NCBI GenBank assembly: GCA_013349615.1
Contig: DUZJ01000038.1
Location: forward strand, 1 to 32,672
Origin: Planctomycetota bacterium
GTDB taxonomy: Bacteria > Planctomycetota > Phycisphaerae > Sedimentisphaerales > Anaerobacaceae
Direction of reading: 5' to 3'
Length of the DNA stretch: 32,672 bases
Shown here piece after piece: positions 24,000 to 32,612 of this stretch. A model generated the notes under the pieces. That model did not search any database, was not told the DNA's origin, and saw nothing but the letters and a program-made list of their open reading frames with translations. The position numbers and the translations under genes are program-made. Each line of letters opens with the position of its first letter. Position 1 is the stretch's first letter.

Positions 24000-25169
24000 T
24001 TAACCAGTCACCATTTCTACGACTATCTTTGCGACCTCGTCAGACGCTTTTTTCTTGGCCAACGGCTCGACCAGCTTAATCAGCTCACCACTGATTTTAG
24101 TCAGTTTGTCCCTGTCCTCCAAAAGCTGCTCAATCCTTTCGGCAATTGGTTCTATCGAGCTAAAGTACGGCATAAATTCCGGCACCAATTCTTTATCGCT
24201 TAAAATATTGACCAGCGACAGATACTTTGGTTTTACCAGCCACCACCCAACCAGGTACCACAAAATCCTGCTGGATTGATACATTATCACCATAGGACAG
24301 CCCACTGCTGCCACCTCCAAAGTGGCACTGCCGCTCGCCACAATCGCAAAATCACAAGCTCCGGCAGTGCTGCCGACCGTGCCGATGGTATATTGACACT
24401 CGAAGCCGGCAATTTGTGCCGCTTTGAGAATCTCTTCTCGCTCAGCGTCCACAGCCACAGTTACATAAGTTACTGCCGGATACTTTTGCTTTAACCGGCT
24501 CGCTATCTGCTGCATTGGGAGCCAGAGTGAGTCAATCTCAGCGGCCCGTGAGCCGGGCATAAGCGCTATCTTTAAGTTTCCCGTGTCGAAGTTTTCGTAT
24601 CTTTTTCCGGGTTGGTCCAAATCAATATTTACTCCATCAAACAGCGGATTACCGACGAAAACAGCCTCTACTCCTCTTTGGCCGAACCAATCCTGCTCAA
24701 ATGGAAGTATGCAGCAGAGTTTGTCGCAGTATTTTCGAAGCTTTCGAATTCGCCAGCCGGCCCAGGCCCAAAGCTGTGGAGCGACGTAGAAAAGGGTTTG
24801 TATCCCCGCTTTTTTTGCGGCTTTTGCGATGTGGAAGTTGAAGGCGGGAGAATCACAGACGATAACCAAGTCCACCTTATTGTTTTTAAGAAAACCAGTT
24901 ATGCGTTTTATCAACCTGTAGAAATGAAGTACGTGGCGAAACGCTTTATATATCATTACTGCTTTTCCTACGGTGGTTTCCAGCAGGCTGCACCCGGCTG
25001 AAGCCATTTTAGGCCCGCCGACGCCGACACATTCAATCCGTCCAAGGGCCGGACTTTCAGCATCGTGATCGCTTTTTTGCAAAGCGGTTATCAGGCCTGC
25101 ACAATGGGCGTCGGCGCTGTGGTCAGCGGCGCTGATGAAGATGCGATATGTCTTGTCATGTTCGGCCAT
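24000..25169 (-). CDS. lpxB: Lipid-A-disaccharide synthase
   Basis: The product has 389 residues, the usual length. LpxB joins UDP-2,3-diacylglucosamine and lipid X to form the lipid A disaccharide at the inner membrane. Motifs: ISAADHSADAHCAGLI (the family's AGExSGD-like loop, here AADHSAD), VGVGGPKMASAG, IVCDSPAFNFHIAKAAKKAG, FYVAPQLWAWAGWRIRKLRKYCD, LPFEQDWF, and LMPGSRAAEI. KSDHDAESPALGRIE near residues 31-45 looks longer than in homologs and overlaps a short repeat. Its presence implies a Gram-negative type outer membrane. No other lpx gene is in the window; the gene stands alone between a transposase and a repeat. Confidence 0.93.
   Translation of the reverse strand: MAEHDKTYRIFISAADHSADAHCAGLITALQKSDHDAESPALGRIECVGVGGPKMASAGCSLLETTVGKAVMIYKAFRHVLHFYRLIKRITGFLKNNKVDLVIVCDSPAFNFHIAKAAKKAGIQTLFYVAPQLWAWAGWRIRKLRKYCDKLCCILPFEQDWFGQRGVEAVFVGNPLFDGVNIDLDQPGKRYENFDTGNLKIALMPGSRAAEIDSLWLPMQQIASRLKQKYPAVTYVTVAVDAEREEILKAAQIAGFECQYTIGTVGSTAGACDFAIVASGSATLEVAAVGCPMVIMYQSSRILWYLVGWWLVKPKYLSLVNILSDKELVPEFMPYFSSIEPIAERIEQLLEDRDKLTKISGELIKLVEPLAKKKASDEVAKIVVEMVTG
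25037..25060. repeat. Short direct repeat, copy inside lpxB
   Basis: This 24-nt stretch containing GCCGGACTTTCAG recurs with 22/24 identity at 25187-25210, upstream of lpxB. The copy in the gene encodes part of the apparent extra loop of LpxB. Confidence 0.45.
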
Positions 25170-25186
25170 AATAATTTAGGTGCCTT

Positions 25187-25210
25187 TCCGTCAAAGAGCC
25201 GGACTTTCAG
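25187..25210. repeat. Short direct repeat, copy upstream of lpxB
   Basis: This is the partner of the copy at 25037-25060, located just ahead of the lpxB start codon. Confidence 0.45.
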
Positions 25211-25249
25211 TGTTACCACGATTTGAACAAAACAGCAACCAGAACAATC

Positions 25250-25324
25250 TGCCACAAAGACACAAAGTCACGAAGTTAAAAAAGAAATATACTGTAATTT
25301 TAGTGTCTTGGTGCCTTAGTGGCA
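25250..25324. repeat. Imperfect inverted-repeat element (MITE-like)
   Basis: Arms 25250-25270 and 25304-25324 pair at 17 of 21 positions (TGCCAC...AAG...CAC). The centre is A-rich. The 370 bases between lpxB and the NIPSNAP pseudogene otherwise show only a weak promoter-like TTGACG at 25441. I see no gene there. Confidence 0.45.
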
Positions 25325-25539
25325 AAAAATAAATATTTTGTGAAGGTGCAAAGTTCAATCAAAAACACATCGCTCCCCGAAAGATGAGAAAAAGTCATAT
25401 ATCCTGTTATGTCAGCGGAGCCCATGCGGTTGTTTTTATTTTGACGGATGAAAAGATTTCGTTTAATGTGAGAAGCGAACGTTAGATTTGGTTTGTCAAC
25501 AATAGAATTGTGTTTCGTTTTTGAAAGGAGGATTTTGAG

Positions 25540-26310
25540 ATGAAAAGACGGGAATTTTTGGCAACGGGTATTGCCGGTGCGGCAGGGCTGAGCAGTTTGG
25601 CCAAAGCTGGTGAGAAAAGTAGCTAAAAACGGGAATACTTTGAGCTGCGGCGGTATCACTTCCTTAATCGGGCTAATACGAGGGCACTGGGTGATTTTCT
25701 GCGGGAGGTCGGCATAGCTGCGATGAACCGGATAGGGATTGAAGCCGTCGGTGTCTTTAATGTGGTGTATGGGCCGAATAAGCCGACAATGTATGTACTA
25801 CTGGTGCATAAGTCTTTGGAGTCGGTGGCGACGGCATCGGACCGGCTGATGGCGGATAGTAAGTACCGCAACTCGGACTTTGTTAATTCGGCTCTGGCTG
25901 ACCCGGCATACGTGCGTATGGAAAGCTCACTGATGGTGGCCTTCAAGGATATGCCGAAACTGGAAGTGCCGGAAAAGAAATCGCGAATCTTCGAGCTTCG
26001 CACTTACGAGAGTCACGGTACAAGAGCGGCCAAGAAGAAGATTGAGATGTTCAACGAAGGCGGCGAGATAGCGATATTCAAAAAGACGGGTTTGCAGCCG
26101 GTTTTCTTCGGCGAGACTTTAATAGGGCTTTAAATGCCGAATCTTACGTATATGCTCGTCTTTGCTGATATGGAAATGCGCGGCGAAAGATGGGGCGTGT
26201 TCGGAAGCGACCCGGCCTGGAAGAAGCTGCGTGGCAATCCTGCTTACAAAGATACCGTTTCCAACATCACCGACATAATCCTGCGACCAACCCGGTATTC
26301 GCAGATATAA
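25540..26310 (+). pseudogene. NIPSNAP-family Tat-exported protein with two in-frame stop codons
   Basis: GAAAGGAGG precedes the ATG, and the first 28 codons give a Tat signal (MKRREFLATGIAGAAGLSSLAKA). A TAA at 25624 interrupts the frame, but the same frame continues KREYFELRRYHF, an exact NIPSNAP domain opening, through SRIFELRTYESHG (second repeat). A second TAA at 26131 interrupts GETLIGL and MPNLTYMLVFADM, after which the frame runs to a natural end, ILRPTRYSQI, at 26310. Total 256 codons with two stops and no frameshift. NIPSNAP proteins in planctomycetes are secreted and of unknown function. Both stops would arise from a CAA codon by one C-to-T change. Translation could restart at 25723, giving 136 residues without a signal. 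Confidence 0.75.
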
Positions 26311-26346
26311 TTTTTGCCGAAAAGACCGGTCAAGGAGAAGAGAAAC

Positions 26347-29300
26347 ATGTGGCAATCAAGGATTTTATTGTTAGCGTTCTTAGCCGGTGTGTACCCGGGA
26401 ATTATCGAATCAAAAGCAGGGCAAATAAAAGAGGTTTATCCTGGAAAGGAATGGGAAACCAGGAGGCCGGACGAAGCTGGCCTGGAAGCGCGCAAATTGA
26501 AGGCGTTAAGCGATTACGCCGATGGATTCGGCTGCGTGGTGCGTCACGGGTATTTAGTTTATACATGGGGTGATGCGAGCAGGCGAAAAGACGTTGCATC
26601 GGCAGTAAAGCCGGTTTACACGCACTTTCTACTTGCCGCTGTGGAGCAGGGCAAGCTCAAAAGCGTTGAGGAACCGGTTGCTAAATTTGAGCCAGGACTT
26701 AATTCGCTGAACAAATCACTCGGCTACAAGGACCGCAAGATTACCTTCAGACATGTGTGTAACCAAATCTCGTGCTATGGAGTAGGTGAGCAGCCGGGCC
26801 GGGCTTTCGATTACAGCGATTATAATATGGCACTGCTTTTCGATGCCTTGTTCCTGAGGGTATATGGGTCCACATGGAAAACAGTGGATGCTGATATCTT
26901 ACGTCCCAAACTTACAAAAGTCCTTCAATGTCAGGATAATCCCACTTTCATGGCGTTCGGAACCGGCAATCGTCCCGGCCGACTGGCAATTTCGCCACGC
27001 GACTTTGCGCGTTTCGGACTCCTGTATTTGCGCAAAGGCAAATGGAAAGGCAAACAGCTTATCAGTGCTAAGCACGCGACTTTAGCTGTGACGAGTCCGC
27101 TGCCTACTTCGATTCCACGAACAAAGGGCAAATCAGCAGAGATGATTCGAGGGCAGCGTTCAATCGGCGGGGGGAACAATCAGTGCGACCACAATGGCAA
27201 TTACAGTTTTGCCTGGTGGATAAATGGTGTGGGTCGTGATGGGAAGCGCAATTGGCCAGACGTTCCCGCCGATGTATACGGATGTTTTGGACATGGCGAC
27301 ATACGGGCTATGGTTGTTATGTCAAGCCTGGATTTAATTGTCAGTTGGAACGACACTAAAATCCGCGGAAACAAGATGGTAAACCAGGCTCTGAAACTGC
27401 TCGTGGAGGCAGCGAGCTCAAATCCAAAGAATCCGTCGAGTAAAAGGTCCAAAAGCGGAGGTGAGGATTTTGGTAAAAGAGAAGGATTTATGTGGAAGTG
27501 CCTGGAGTGGAGTGTGGACCGTGTTTCCTGTTCGGGGAATCTGTTCGATGTGGTGGCGACGGTTAGTTTTACTCATTCGGGCAGTGGTGAAAAGCGAGTC
27601 ACAGAGATGTTTTATGATGGAGACAAGATGTGGAAGTTTCGGTTCACCGGCACGCGGACGGGTAAGTGGGCTTTCACAACCAAAAGTGAGGTTCCTGATT
27701 TAGATGGACGAAGTGGGACGGTGACAATTAAGCCGAATCCGAATCCCAATATCAAGGGCTTTCTGACGACGCATGGGAACAAGTTTGCGATACAGGTTGG
27801 AAATGAAGGCAAGCTGAAGGCTTACCGGTTCAATGCTTATATGAATGGGCGTCGGTTTCCGAGGTGGGAGTCGTTCGAGAAATTCGGCGACCGGAAGATG
27901 GTTCTGGCATACCTTGACGATGCGGGCAAGCACGGGTTCGATACAATTTTTGTTCACGTAAATAACAATTGGTTCAACCTGGGTACGCCGAGGTACACGG
28001 ACCACAAAAGCCGGAACCCTGACCCGAAGACGTTTGAGATACTGGAGAAGGTTATTGCGACTGTTCGCAAACGAGGCGGCCGAGTGCATATCTGGGCGTG
28101 GGGGGACGAGGCACGGAAATGGACGCCGATAGGAGTTGGAGGCAAGAACGGGGAGCCGGACAAGCGTTTGCAGCGCTATATTGCTGCTCGGTTGGGACCG
28201 CTGCCGGGCTGGACGATGGGCTACGGATTTGATCTGCAGGAGTGGACTAACGAGGAGGACCTTCGGCAGTGGGCTGAGTATTTACACAAGCACATGGGCT
28301 GGGGGCATCTTTTGTGTGGACGGGGACGAGCCAATACGGAACTGGATGTCATATCGTACAGCAGGTACGACGTAAGGAAATATGAGCAAATCCTGAAGGA
28401 CTTGAACTCGGACAGAAAACGGCCGCATCTGTATGAGGAACGACACACGTACTTGCGTAACGGTGATTTGAGTATGGACGGTACGCGACGGTTCTTGTGG
28501 AAGCTGACGATGACAGGTGGGATGGGATGCTTCTGGGGATTTTATCCTAAAAGTAAATATCCCTATCCGAAGCCGCAGCAGTTACACTGCGCCAGCGAGT
28601 TCTGGAAGGGACGGTTTTTGCTGGATATGTCGCCGGACAACAGCCTGACGGATGGGTACTGTCTGAAGGCATCAGACCGCAAGCACTACGTTTTCTACAA
28701 GGAGGATGCGGATTCGATTCGTATGGACCTGTCAAAGCTCGCGGGAAAGGACGAAGCTGTAGCCGTGGATGCCAAAAAGGAATACAAGGAAAGCAGGTTC
28801 GGTGCGCTTGGCCGCAAGAAGCACGTGTGGAAGGCCCCTTACGTTTCCGATTGGGCGATTGCAGTTGGCAACTTCGGTAGCGGTAAGCGAACGGATTTGT
28901 CTGAAAATCCTGTTAGGGGGTCCGAGGCTCGGAAGGGCCAGATAATTGTCGCTGGTGACCATCCTCAGTGGCTTAAACGCAAAGGCGGCAGGCCGTTTTT
29001 TATGTGCGGTCCCGGCGACCCGGAAGATTTTCTTTATCGCGGCAAGTTAAATCCTGATGGAACTCGCGACGGCGACCAAATGAAACTGATTGAGAAACTA
29101 AAAGGAACCGGCGCAAACTGCATTTACCTTATGGCCGTGCGGTCACACGGCGGCGACGGCGATAAAACACACAATCTATTTGTGAACAACAACCATGCCA
29201 AAGGTATCAACGTGAAGGTACTCGAACAGTGGGAAGTATGGTTTACAGAGATGGATAACAACGGCATTGTTATCTATTTCTTTTTCTATGACGACAGTGC

Positions 29301-30099
29301 ACGGATTTGGAGTACGGGTAATCAGGTGGACAAAGGAGAGAGAGATTTTATCTACACAATCGTTGACCGGTTCGAGCACCATAAGAACCTGATATGGTGT
29401 ATCGCGGAGGAATATCAAGAGGCGTTCAGCGCCAAGCGGGTGAAAAATATCGCCGCCCAGATTCGGGCAGCCGATGATTACGACCACGTGATAGCCGTGC
29501 ACAAACTCAGTGGGCTGGATTTCTGCGAGTTTGCAGATGAGCCGAACATCGACCAGTTTGCCATTCAATACAATAAGTCGAGTGCTGATGTGCTGCACGG
29601 TGGTATGGTTCGTGCATGGAGGGAGGCCAAGGGCAGGTACAATCTCAATATGTCTGAAGCAGCAGACTTTGGAACAGGAGAAGAGGCGCGCAGGAAAAGC
29701 TGGGCATGTGCGATGGGCGGCGCGTACGTGATGATTCTAAGAATGGACATCGCCACAACAAAGGAAAGTGACCTTCGAGACTGTGGAAGGTTGGTACGCT
29801 TTTTTGAGTCAACTAACTTCAATGAAATGTCACCAAACGACAAATTAGGATATGACGGCACGAAATACGTATTGGCGCTGCCGGGGAACAGTTACATCGC
29901 TTACACACCCGCCCTCAAGGGCAAAATTGGATTAAGAGATATGACTGCCGGTACTTATGAATTCTACTGGTTTGATTGTGTAACCGGAAAACAAGTCAGA
30001 CAAGCAAAAGTAAATGTTGACGCCGGAAATCAAACATGGAGTAAACCTCGCGGTATCGGTAACGAGTTAGCCGTCTATATCAGGTGCGCCGAGGAGTAA
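26347..30099 (+). CDS. Secreted fusion of serine beta-lactamase-like hydrolase, DUF5060 and two glycosidase-like barrels
   Basis: The product has 1250 residues from the ATG at 26347 (AAGGAG upstream; signal peptide about 1-25). Residues about 30-350 are a class C beta-lactamase/esterase-like domain with Ser85-Ala-Val-Lys88, FDYSDYN and an FGHGD turn. A low-complexity linker (SSNPKNPSSKRSKSGG) follows. Residues about 380-455 are a DUF5060-like Ig domain (LEWSVDRVSCSGNLFDVVATVSF). A TIM-barrel region follows to about 850 (GFDTIFVHVNNNWFNL, IWAWGDEARKW, YGFDLQEWTNEED, LYEERHTYL). A second barrel of the DUF4038/apiosidase type occupies about 865-1250 (GRPFFMCGPGDPEDFLYRG, IWCIAEEYQEAF, NMSEAADF). 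It probably degrades polysaccharide outside the cytoplasm. It begins 36 nt after the NIPSNAP frame and lies upstream of the isochorismatase fusion. Confidence 0.8.
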   Translation: MWQSRILLLAFLAGVYPGIIESKAGQIKEVYPGKEWETRRPDEAGLEARKLKALSDYADGFGCVVRHGYLVYTWGDASRRKDVASAVKPVYTHFLLAAVEQGKLKSVEEPVAKFEPGLNSLNKSLGYKDRKITFRHVCNQISCYGVGEQPGRAFDYSDYNMALLFDALFLRVYGSTWKTVDADILRPKLTKVLQCQDNPTFMAFGTGNRPGRLAISPRDFARFGLLYLRKGKWKGKQLISAKHATLAVTSPLPTSIPRTKGKSAEMIRGQRSIGGGNNQCDHNGNYSFAWWINGVGRDGKRNWPDVPADVYGCFGHGDIRAMVVMSSLDLIVSWNDTKIRGNKMVNQALKLLVEAASSNPKNPSSKRSKSGGEDFGKREGFMWKCLEWSVDRVSCSGNLFDVVATVSFTHSGSGEKRVTEMFYDGDKMWKFRFTGTRTGKWAFTTKSEVPDLDGRSGTVTIKPNPNPNIKGFLTTHGNKFAIQVGNEGKLKAYRFNAYMNGRRFPRWESFEKFGDRKMVLAYLDDAGKHGFDTIFVHVNNNWFNLGTPRYTDHKSRNPDPKTFEILEKVIATVRKRGGRVHIWAWGDEARKWTPIGVGGKNGEPDKRLQRYIAARLGPLPGWTMGYGFDLQEWTNEEDLRQWAEYLHKHMGWGHLLCGRGRANTELDVISYSRYDVRKYEQILKDLNSDRKRPHLYEERHTYLRNGDLSMDGTRRFLWKLTMTGGMGCFWGFYPKSKYPYPKPQQLHCASEFWKGRFLLDMSPDNSLTDGYCLKASDRKHYVFYKEDADSIRMDLSKLAGKDEAVAVDAKKEYKESRFGALGRKKHVWKAPYVSDWAIAVGNFGSGKRTDLSENPVRGSEARKGQIIVAGDHPQWLKRKGGRPFFMCGPGDPEDFLYRGKLNPDGTRDGDQMKLIEKLKGTGANCIYLMAVRSHGGDGDKTHNLFVNNNHAKGINVKVLEQWEVWFTEMDNNGIVIYFFFYDDSARIWSTGNQVDKGERDFIYTIVDRFEHHKNLIWCIAEEYQEAFSAKRVKNIAAQIRAADDYDHVIAVHKLSGLDFCEFADEPNIDQFAIQYNKSSADVLHGGMVRAWREAKGRYNLNMSEAADFGTGEEARRKSWACAMGGAYVMILRMDIATTKESDLRDCGRLVRFFESTNFNEMSPNDKLGYDGTKYVLALPGNSYIAYTPALKGKIGLRDMTAGTYEFYWFDCVTGKQVRQAKVNVDAGNQTWSKPRGIGNELAVYIRCAEE

Positions 30100-30216
30100 T
30101 GTTAAAGTGCCGGATGGCCCGGCCGATATTAATTGGAAAAGCAATTACATCGTAAAAAAGGTGAGCAAAGCAACGGCGAGCGTAGAATGGGGATTCGTCC
30201 TGGAGGTATCTATATT

Positions 30217-31854
30217 ATGGCAAACAATAAACCTAAAGTTATGAGCATTGTGTTTTTGCTGCTTGGTAGTATTCTCTCAGGCAATTTTGTCCCGGGACAG
30301 AAACAAGTGAAAGCTACAGCAAACAATGAAAAACTCCTTCTATCCGCCCGCAGTCGTGTTGAGGTATCCGAGGGAAGCGGCAAATTCAGGGTCGTCAATA
30401 GTCAACTGGAATGGGAAACCTCGGAGACGGCTATTATCATCTGCGATATGTGGAACCGGCACTGGTGTAAGGGCGCGACACGCAGGGTCGCGGAGCTGGC
30501 GCCTTATATGAACGAAGTTGTCTGCAAAGCACGTGATAAAGGTGTGCTGATAGTGCATGCGCCCAGCGGAACAATCGGCCACTACAAAGACCATCCGGCC
30601 CGCAGACGGGCCCAGAGTGCCCCGAAAGCGGCGAACCTGCCTACGGACATCGGCGGATGGTGCAGGTGGTTCAACGAAAAAGAGAAAAAAACAGGATACC
30701 CCATTGACCATAGTGACGGCGGCTGCGATTGTGAGCCGAAGTGCAAACAGGGCTCTCCGTGGCGCAAGCAAATCGATACAATCCAGATAACTGACGAAGA
30801 TGCAATCAGTGACTCTGGTGTGGAGGTCTGGAACCTGTTAGAGCAGCGCGGAGTCAGGAACGTTATCTTAATGGGCGTGCACACGAATATGTGCGTGCTC
30901 GGCCGGCCTTTTGGCCTGCGCAATATGGCGAGGTTCGGCAAAAACGTTGTGCTGATGCGGGACCTGACCGATACTATGTATAACTCACGGGCCAGGCCTT
31001 ATGTCAGCCACTTTACCGGCACCGACCTGATAGTCGAGCACATCGAGAAGTTTGTGTGCCCGACAATTAGTTCGACGGCTATTACAGGTCAGCGGCAGTT
31101 TCGTTTCAAGAACGACAAGCGTCCACATGTTGTTTTCATTTCCGCCGAGAGCGAATATGGTGCTGCCGAGTCGCTTCCTGACTTTGCACATGAGCTTCAA
31201 ATGAAATACGGCTTGTGTTGCCAGATACTCCAGGGCAGCACCGAGAAACGCGGCAAAGAGCGCGATTATATTACGGGTATGGAAGCATTGACGAACGCAG
31301 ACCTTGTAGTGCTGTTTGTACGCCGTCGGGCGTTTCCGGCGCAGCAGATGCAGTACTTCCGGGATTACCTGGACAGAGGCAGGCCGCTGATTGCCTTGCG
31401 TACCTCCAGCCACGCCTTTGATACTCGTGGCAAGCATCCGGAGGCCTGCGTAGAGTGGCGTAATTTCGACCCGGAGGTGCTCGGTGGAAACTACCACGGT
31501 CATCACGGCAGTGGACCCAAGTGTAAGGTTACGGCTGCGGAACGTGCCGAAGGCCATCCAATACTCGCTGGCGTTCAGATACCGTTTAGCAGCAATGGTT
31601 CGCTGTACGAGACCAGTCCGCTGACGAAGTCGACCAGGACGCTATTAATCGGTAGGATTCCGAACAAGGAGCCTGAGCCGGTTGCCTGGACGAACAGGTA
31701 CAGGAAATCGCGTGTTTTCTATACTTCACTTGGGCATGTGGACGACTTCAAGAACCCACAGTTCCGTCGGCTGCTCATCAACACCGTGTTCTGGGCGATA
31801 GACAAGCCGGTGCCGAAAGTCGAGACCACAGCCAAAAGATACGCCACAAATTAA
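30217..31854 (+). CDS. Secreted isochorismatase-like hydrolase fused to a ThuA domain
   Basis: The product has 545 residues from the ATG at 30217, which has GGAGG upstream; earlier in-frame starts at 30133 (TTG) and 30187 lack it. A signal peptide ends near Gly27. Residues about 60-290 are a cysteine hydrolase of the isochorismatase family: Asp77 in IIICDMWNRHW and Cys226 in GVHTNMCVLGRPF are the likely catalytic residues. Residues about 303-535 are a ThuA-like domain (HVVFISAESEYGAAESLPDFA, RRAFPAQQMQYFRDYL, GKSRVFYTSLGH type ending). ThuA proteins are linked to sugar catabolism. The fusion follows the barrel enzyme by 117 nt and probably shares its transcript. The substrate is unknown. Confidence 0.8.
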   Translation: MANNKPKVMSIVFLLLGSILSGNFVPGQKQVKATANNEKLLLSARSRVEVSEGSGKFRVVNSQLEWETSETAIIICDMWNRHWCKGATRRVAELAPYMNEVVCKARDKGVLIVHAPSGTIGHYKDHPARRRAQSAPKAANLPTDIGGWCRWFNEKEKKTGYPIDHSDGGCDCEPKCKQGSPWRKQIDTIQITDEDAISDSGVEVWNLLEQRGVRNVILMGVHTNMCVLGRPFGLRNMARFGKNVVLMRDLTDTMYNSRARPYVSHFTGTDLIVEHIEKFVCPTISSTAITGQRQFRFKNDKRPHVVFISAESEYGAAESLPDFAHELQMKYGLCCQILQGSTEKRGKERDYITGMEALTNADLVVLFVRRRAFPAQQMQYFRDYLDRGRPLIALRTSSHAFDTRGKHPEACVEWRNFDPEVLGGNYHGHHGSGPKCKVTAAERAEGHPILAGVQIPFSSNGSLYETSPLTKSTRTLLIGRIPNKEPEPVAWTNRYRKSRVFYTSLGHVDDFKNPQFRRLLINTVFWAIDKPVPKVETTAKRYATN

Positions 31855-31923
31855 CAAAAGACATAGTTAAACTGCTCAGTGTAATCGAAAACGGGTGCCG
31901 TGTGCTTACGGTCTTGACGGGGG

Positions 31924-31950
31924 TTTCGTAATGCGCAAAATTTTACGAAA
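31924..31950. promoter_or_regulatory. Inverted repeat upstream of the second ECF sigma gene
   Basis: TTTCGTAA (31924-31931) and TTACGAAA (31943-31950) are perfect complements around 11 nt. It lies between the ThuA fusion and the sigma gene and could be an operator or a weak terminator. TGTCAACC further on (about 31965) resembles an ECF-type -35, which is speculative. Confidence 0.35.
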
Positions 31951-32021
31951 AATTTACATTTATTTGTCAACCGATAAGCTACTATAGCTGTCTATACTTG
32001 TAGATGGAGTATTTGGCCTCA

Positions 32022-32612
32022 ATGGTGAATACTGACAAAAGCTTACTCGATGCCCATATTAAGGGCGATACGACGGCGTTCGCAGAACTTGTACGCCGAT
32101 ACGGAGACAGTTTGCTGGGATATTTGACGCGAATGACAGGCAGTCGAGAACAGGCAGAAGATTTGTTTCAGGAGACCTTCAAACGTGTTCATGAAAAAGC
32201 CGATACGTTTCGGGGCAGTCGAATTAAGAGCTGGCTGTTTGCAATCGCGACAAATGTGGCTATCGACGGTTCGAGAAGGCGCAACCGTTTGCAAGTTGTA
32301 TCGCTGAATCAAAAACTCGATTGTGCCGACGGGAGCTGCGAAGAGCTGGGGGCCGTAACTGTGGCCCGGAATTCGCCCGAACCCTCACAAGAAGTGGTAA
32401 GAGTCGAGCAGAAAGAACAAGTTCGGCAGGCCCTTGAGACGTTGCCGGCAAGGCAGCGGGCGACAATTGTTCTGGCCTATTATCAGCAGCTAAGCTATGC
32501 CGAAGTGGCGAAAGTTATGGATTGTTCTGTTGGGACGGTAAAGACGCAGATGTACAGGGCGCTTAGGACGCTGGCGCAGAGATTACCTGATATGGCGGAA
32601 AATGTGATATGA
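32022..32612 (+). CDS. ECF-family RNA polymerase sigma factor
   Basis: The product has 196 residues from the ATG at 32022; an ATG at 32004 would add six residues but lacks a ribosome site. Region 2 reads DTTAFAELVRRYGDSLLGYLTRM, EDLFQETFKRVHEKADTFRG and IKSWLFAIATNVAIDGSRRR. Region 4 reads ALETLPARQRATIVLAYYQQLSYAEVAKVMDCSVGTVKTQMYRAL. A Ser/Pro/Glu-containing linker joins them. The stop overlaps the next ATG as ATGA, so sigma and anti-sigma are translationally coupled. It is distinct in sequence from the first sigma factor and has a different type of partner. Confidence 0.93.
   Translation: MVNTDKSLLDAHIKGDTTAFAELVRRYGDSLLGYLTRMTGSREQAEDLFQETFKRVHEKADTFRGSRIKSWLFAIATNVAIDGSRRRNRLQVVSLNQKLDCADGSCEELGAVTVARNSPEPSQEVVRVEQKEQVRQALETLPARQRATIVLAYYQQLSYAEVAKVMDCSVGTVKTQMYRALRTLAQRLPDMAENVI

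Noticed and set aside
25300..25659. Minus-strand open frame between lpxB and the NIPSNAP pseudogene
   Set aside because: It runs antisense over the Tat signal of the pseudogene and over the inverted repeat and shows no domain.
23536..26133. Reassigned stop codons (TAA and TAG read as Gln)
   Set aside because: The intact genes in the window end normally at TAA, TAG and TGA, so only isolated mutations in two genes need explaining.
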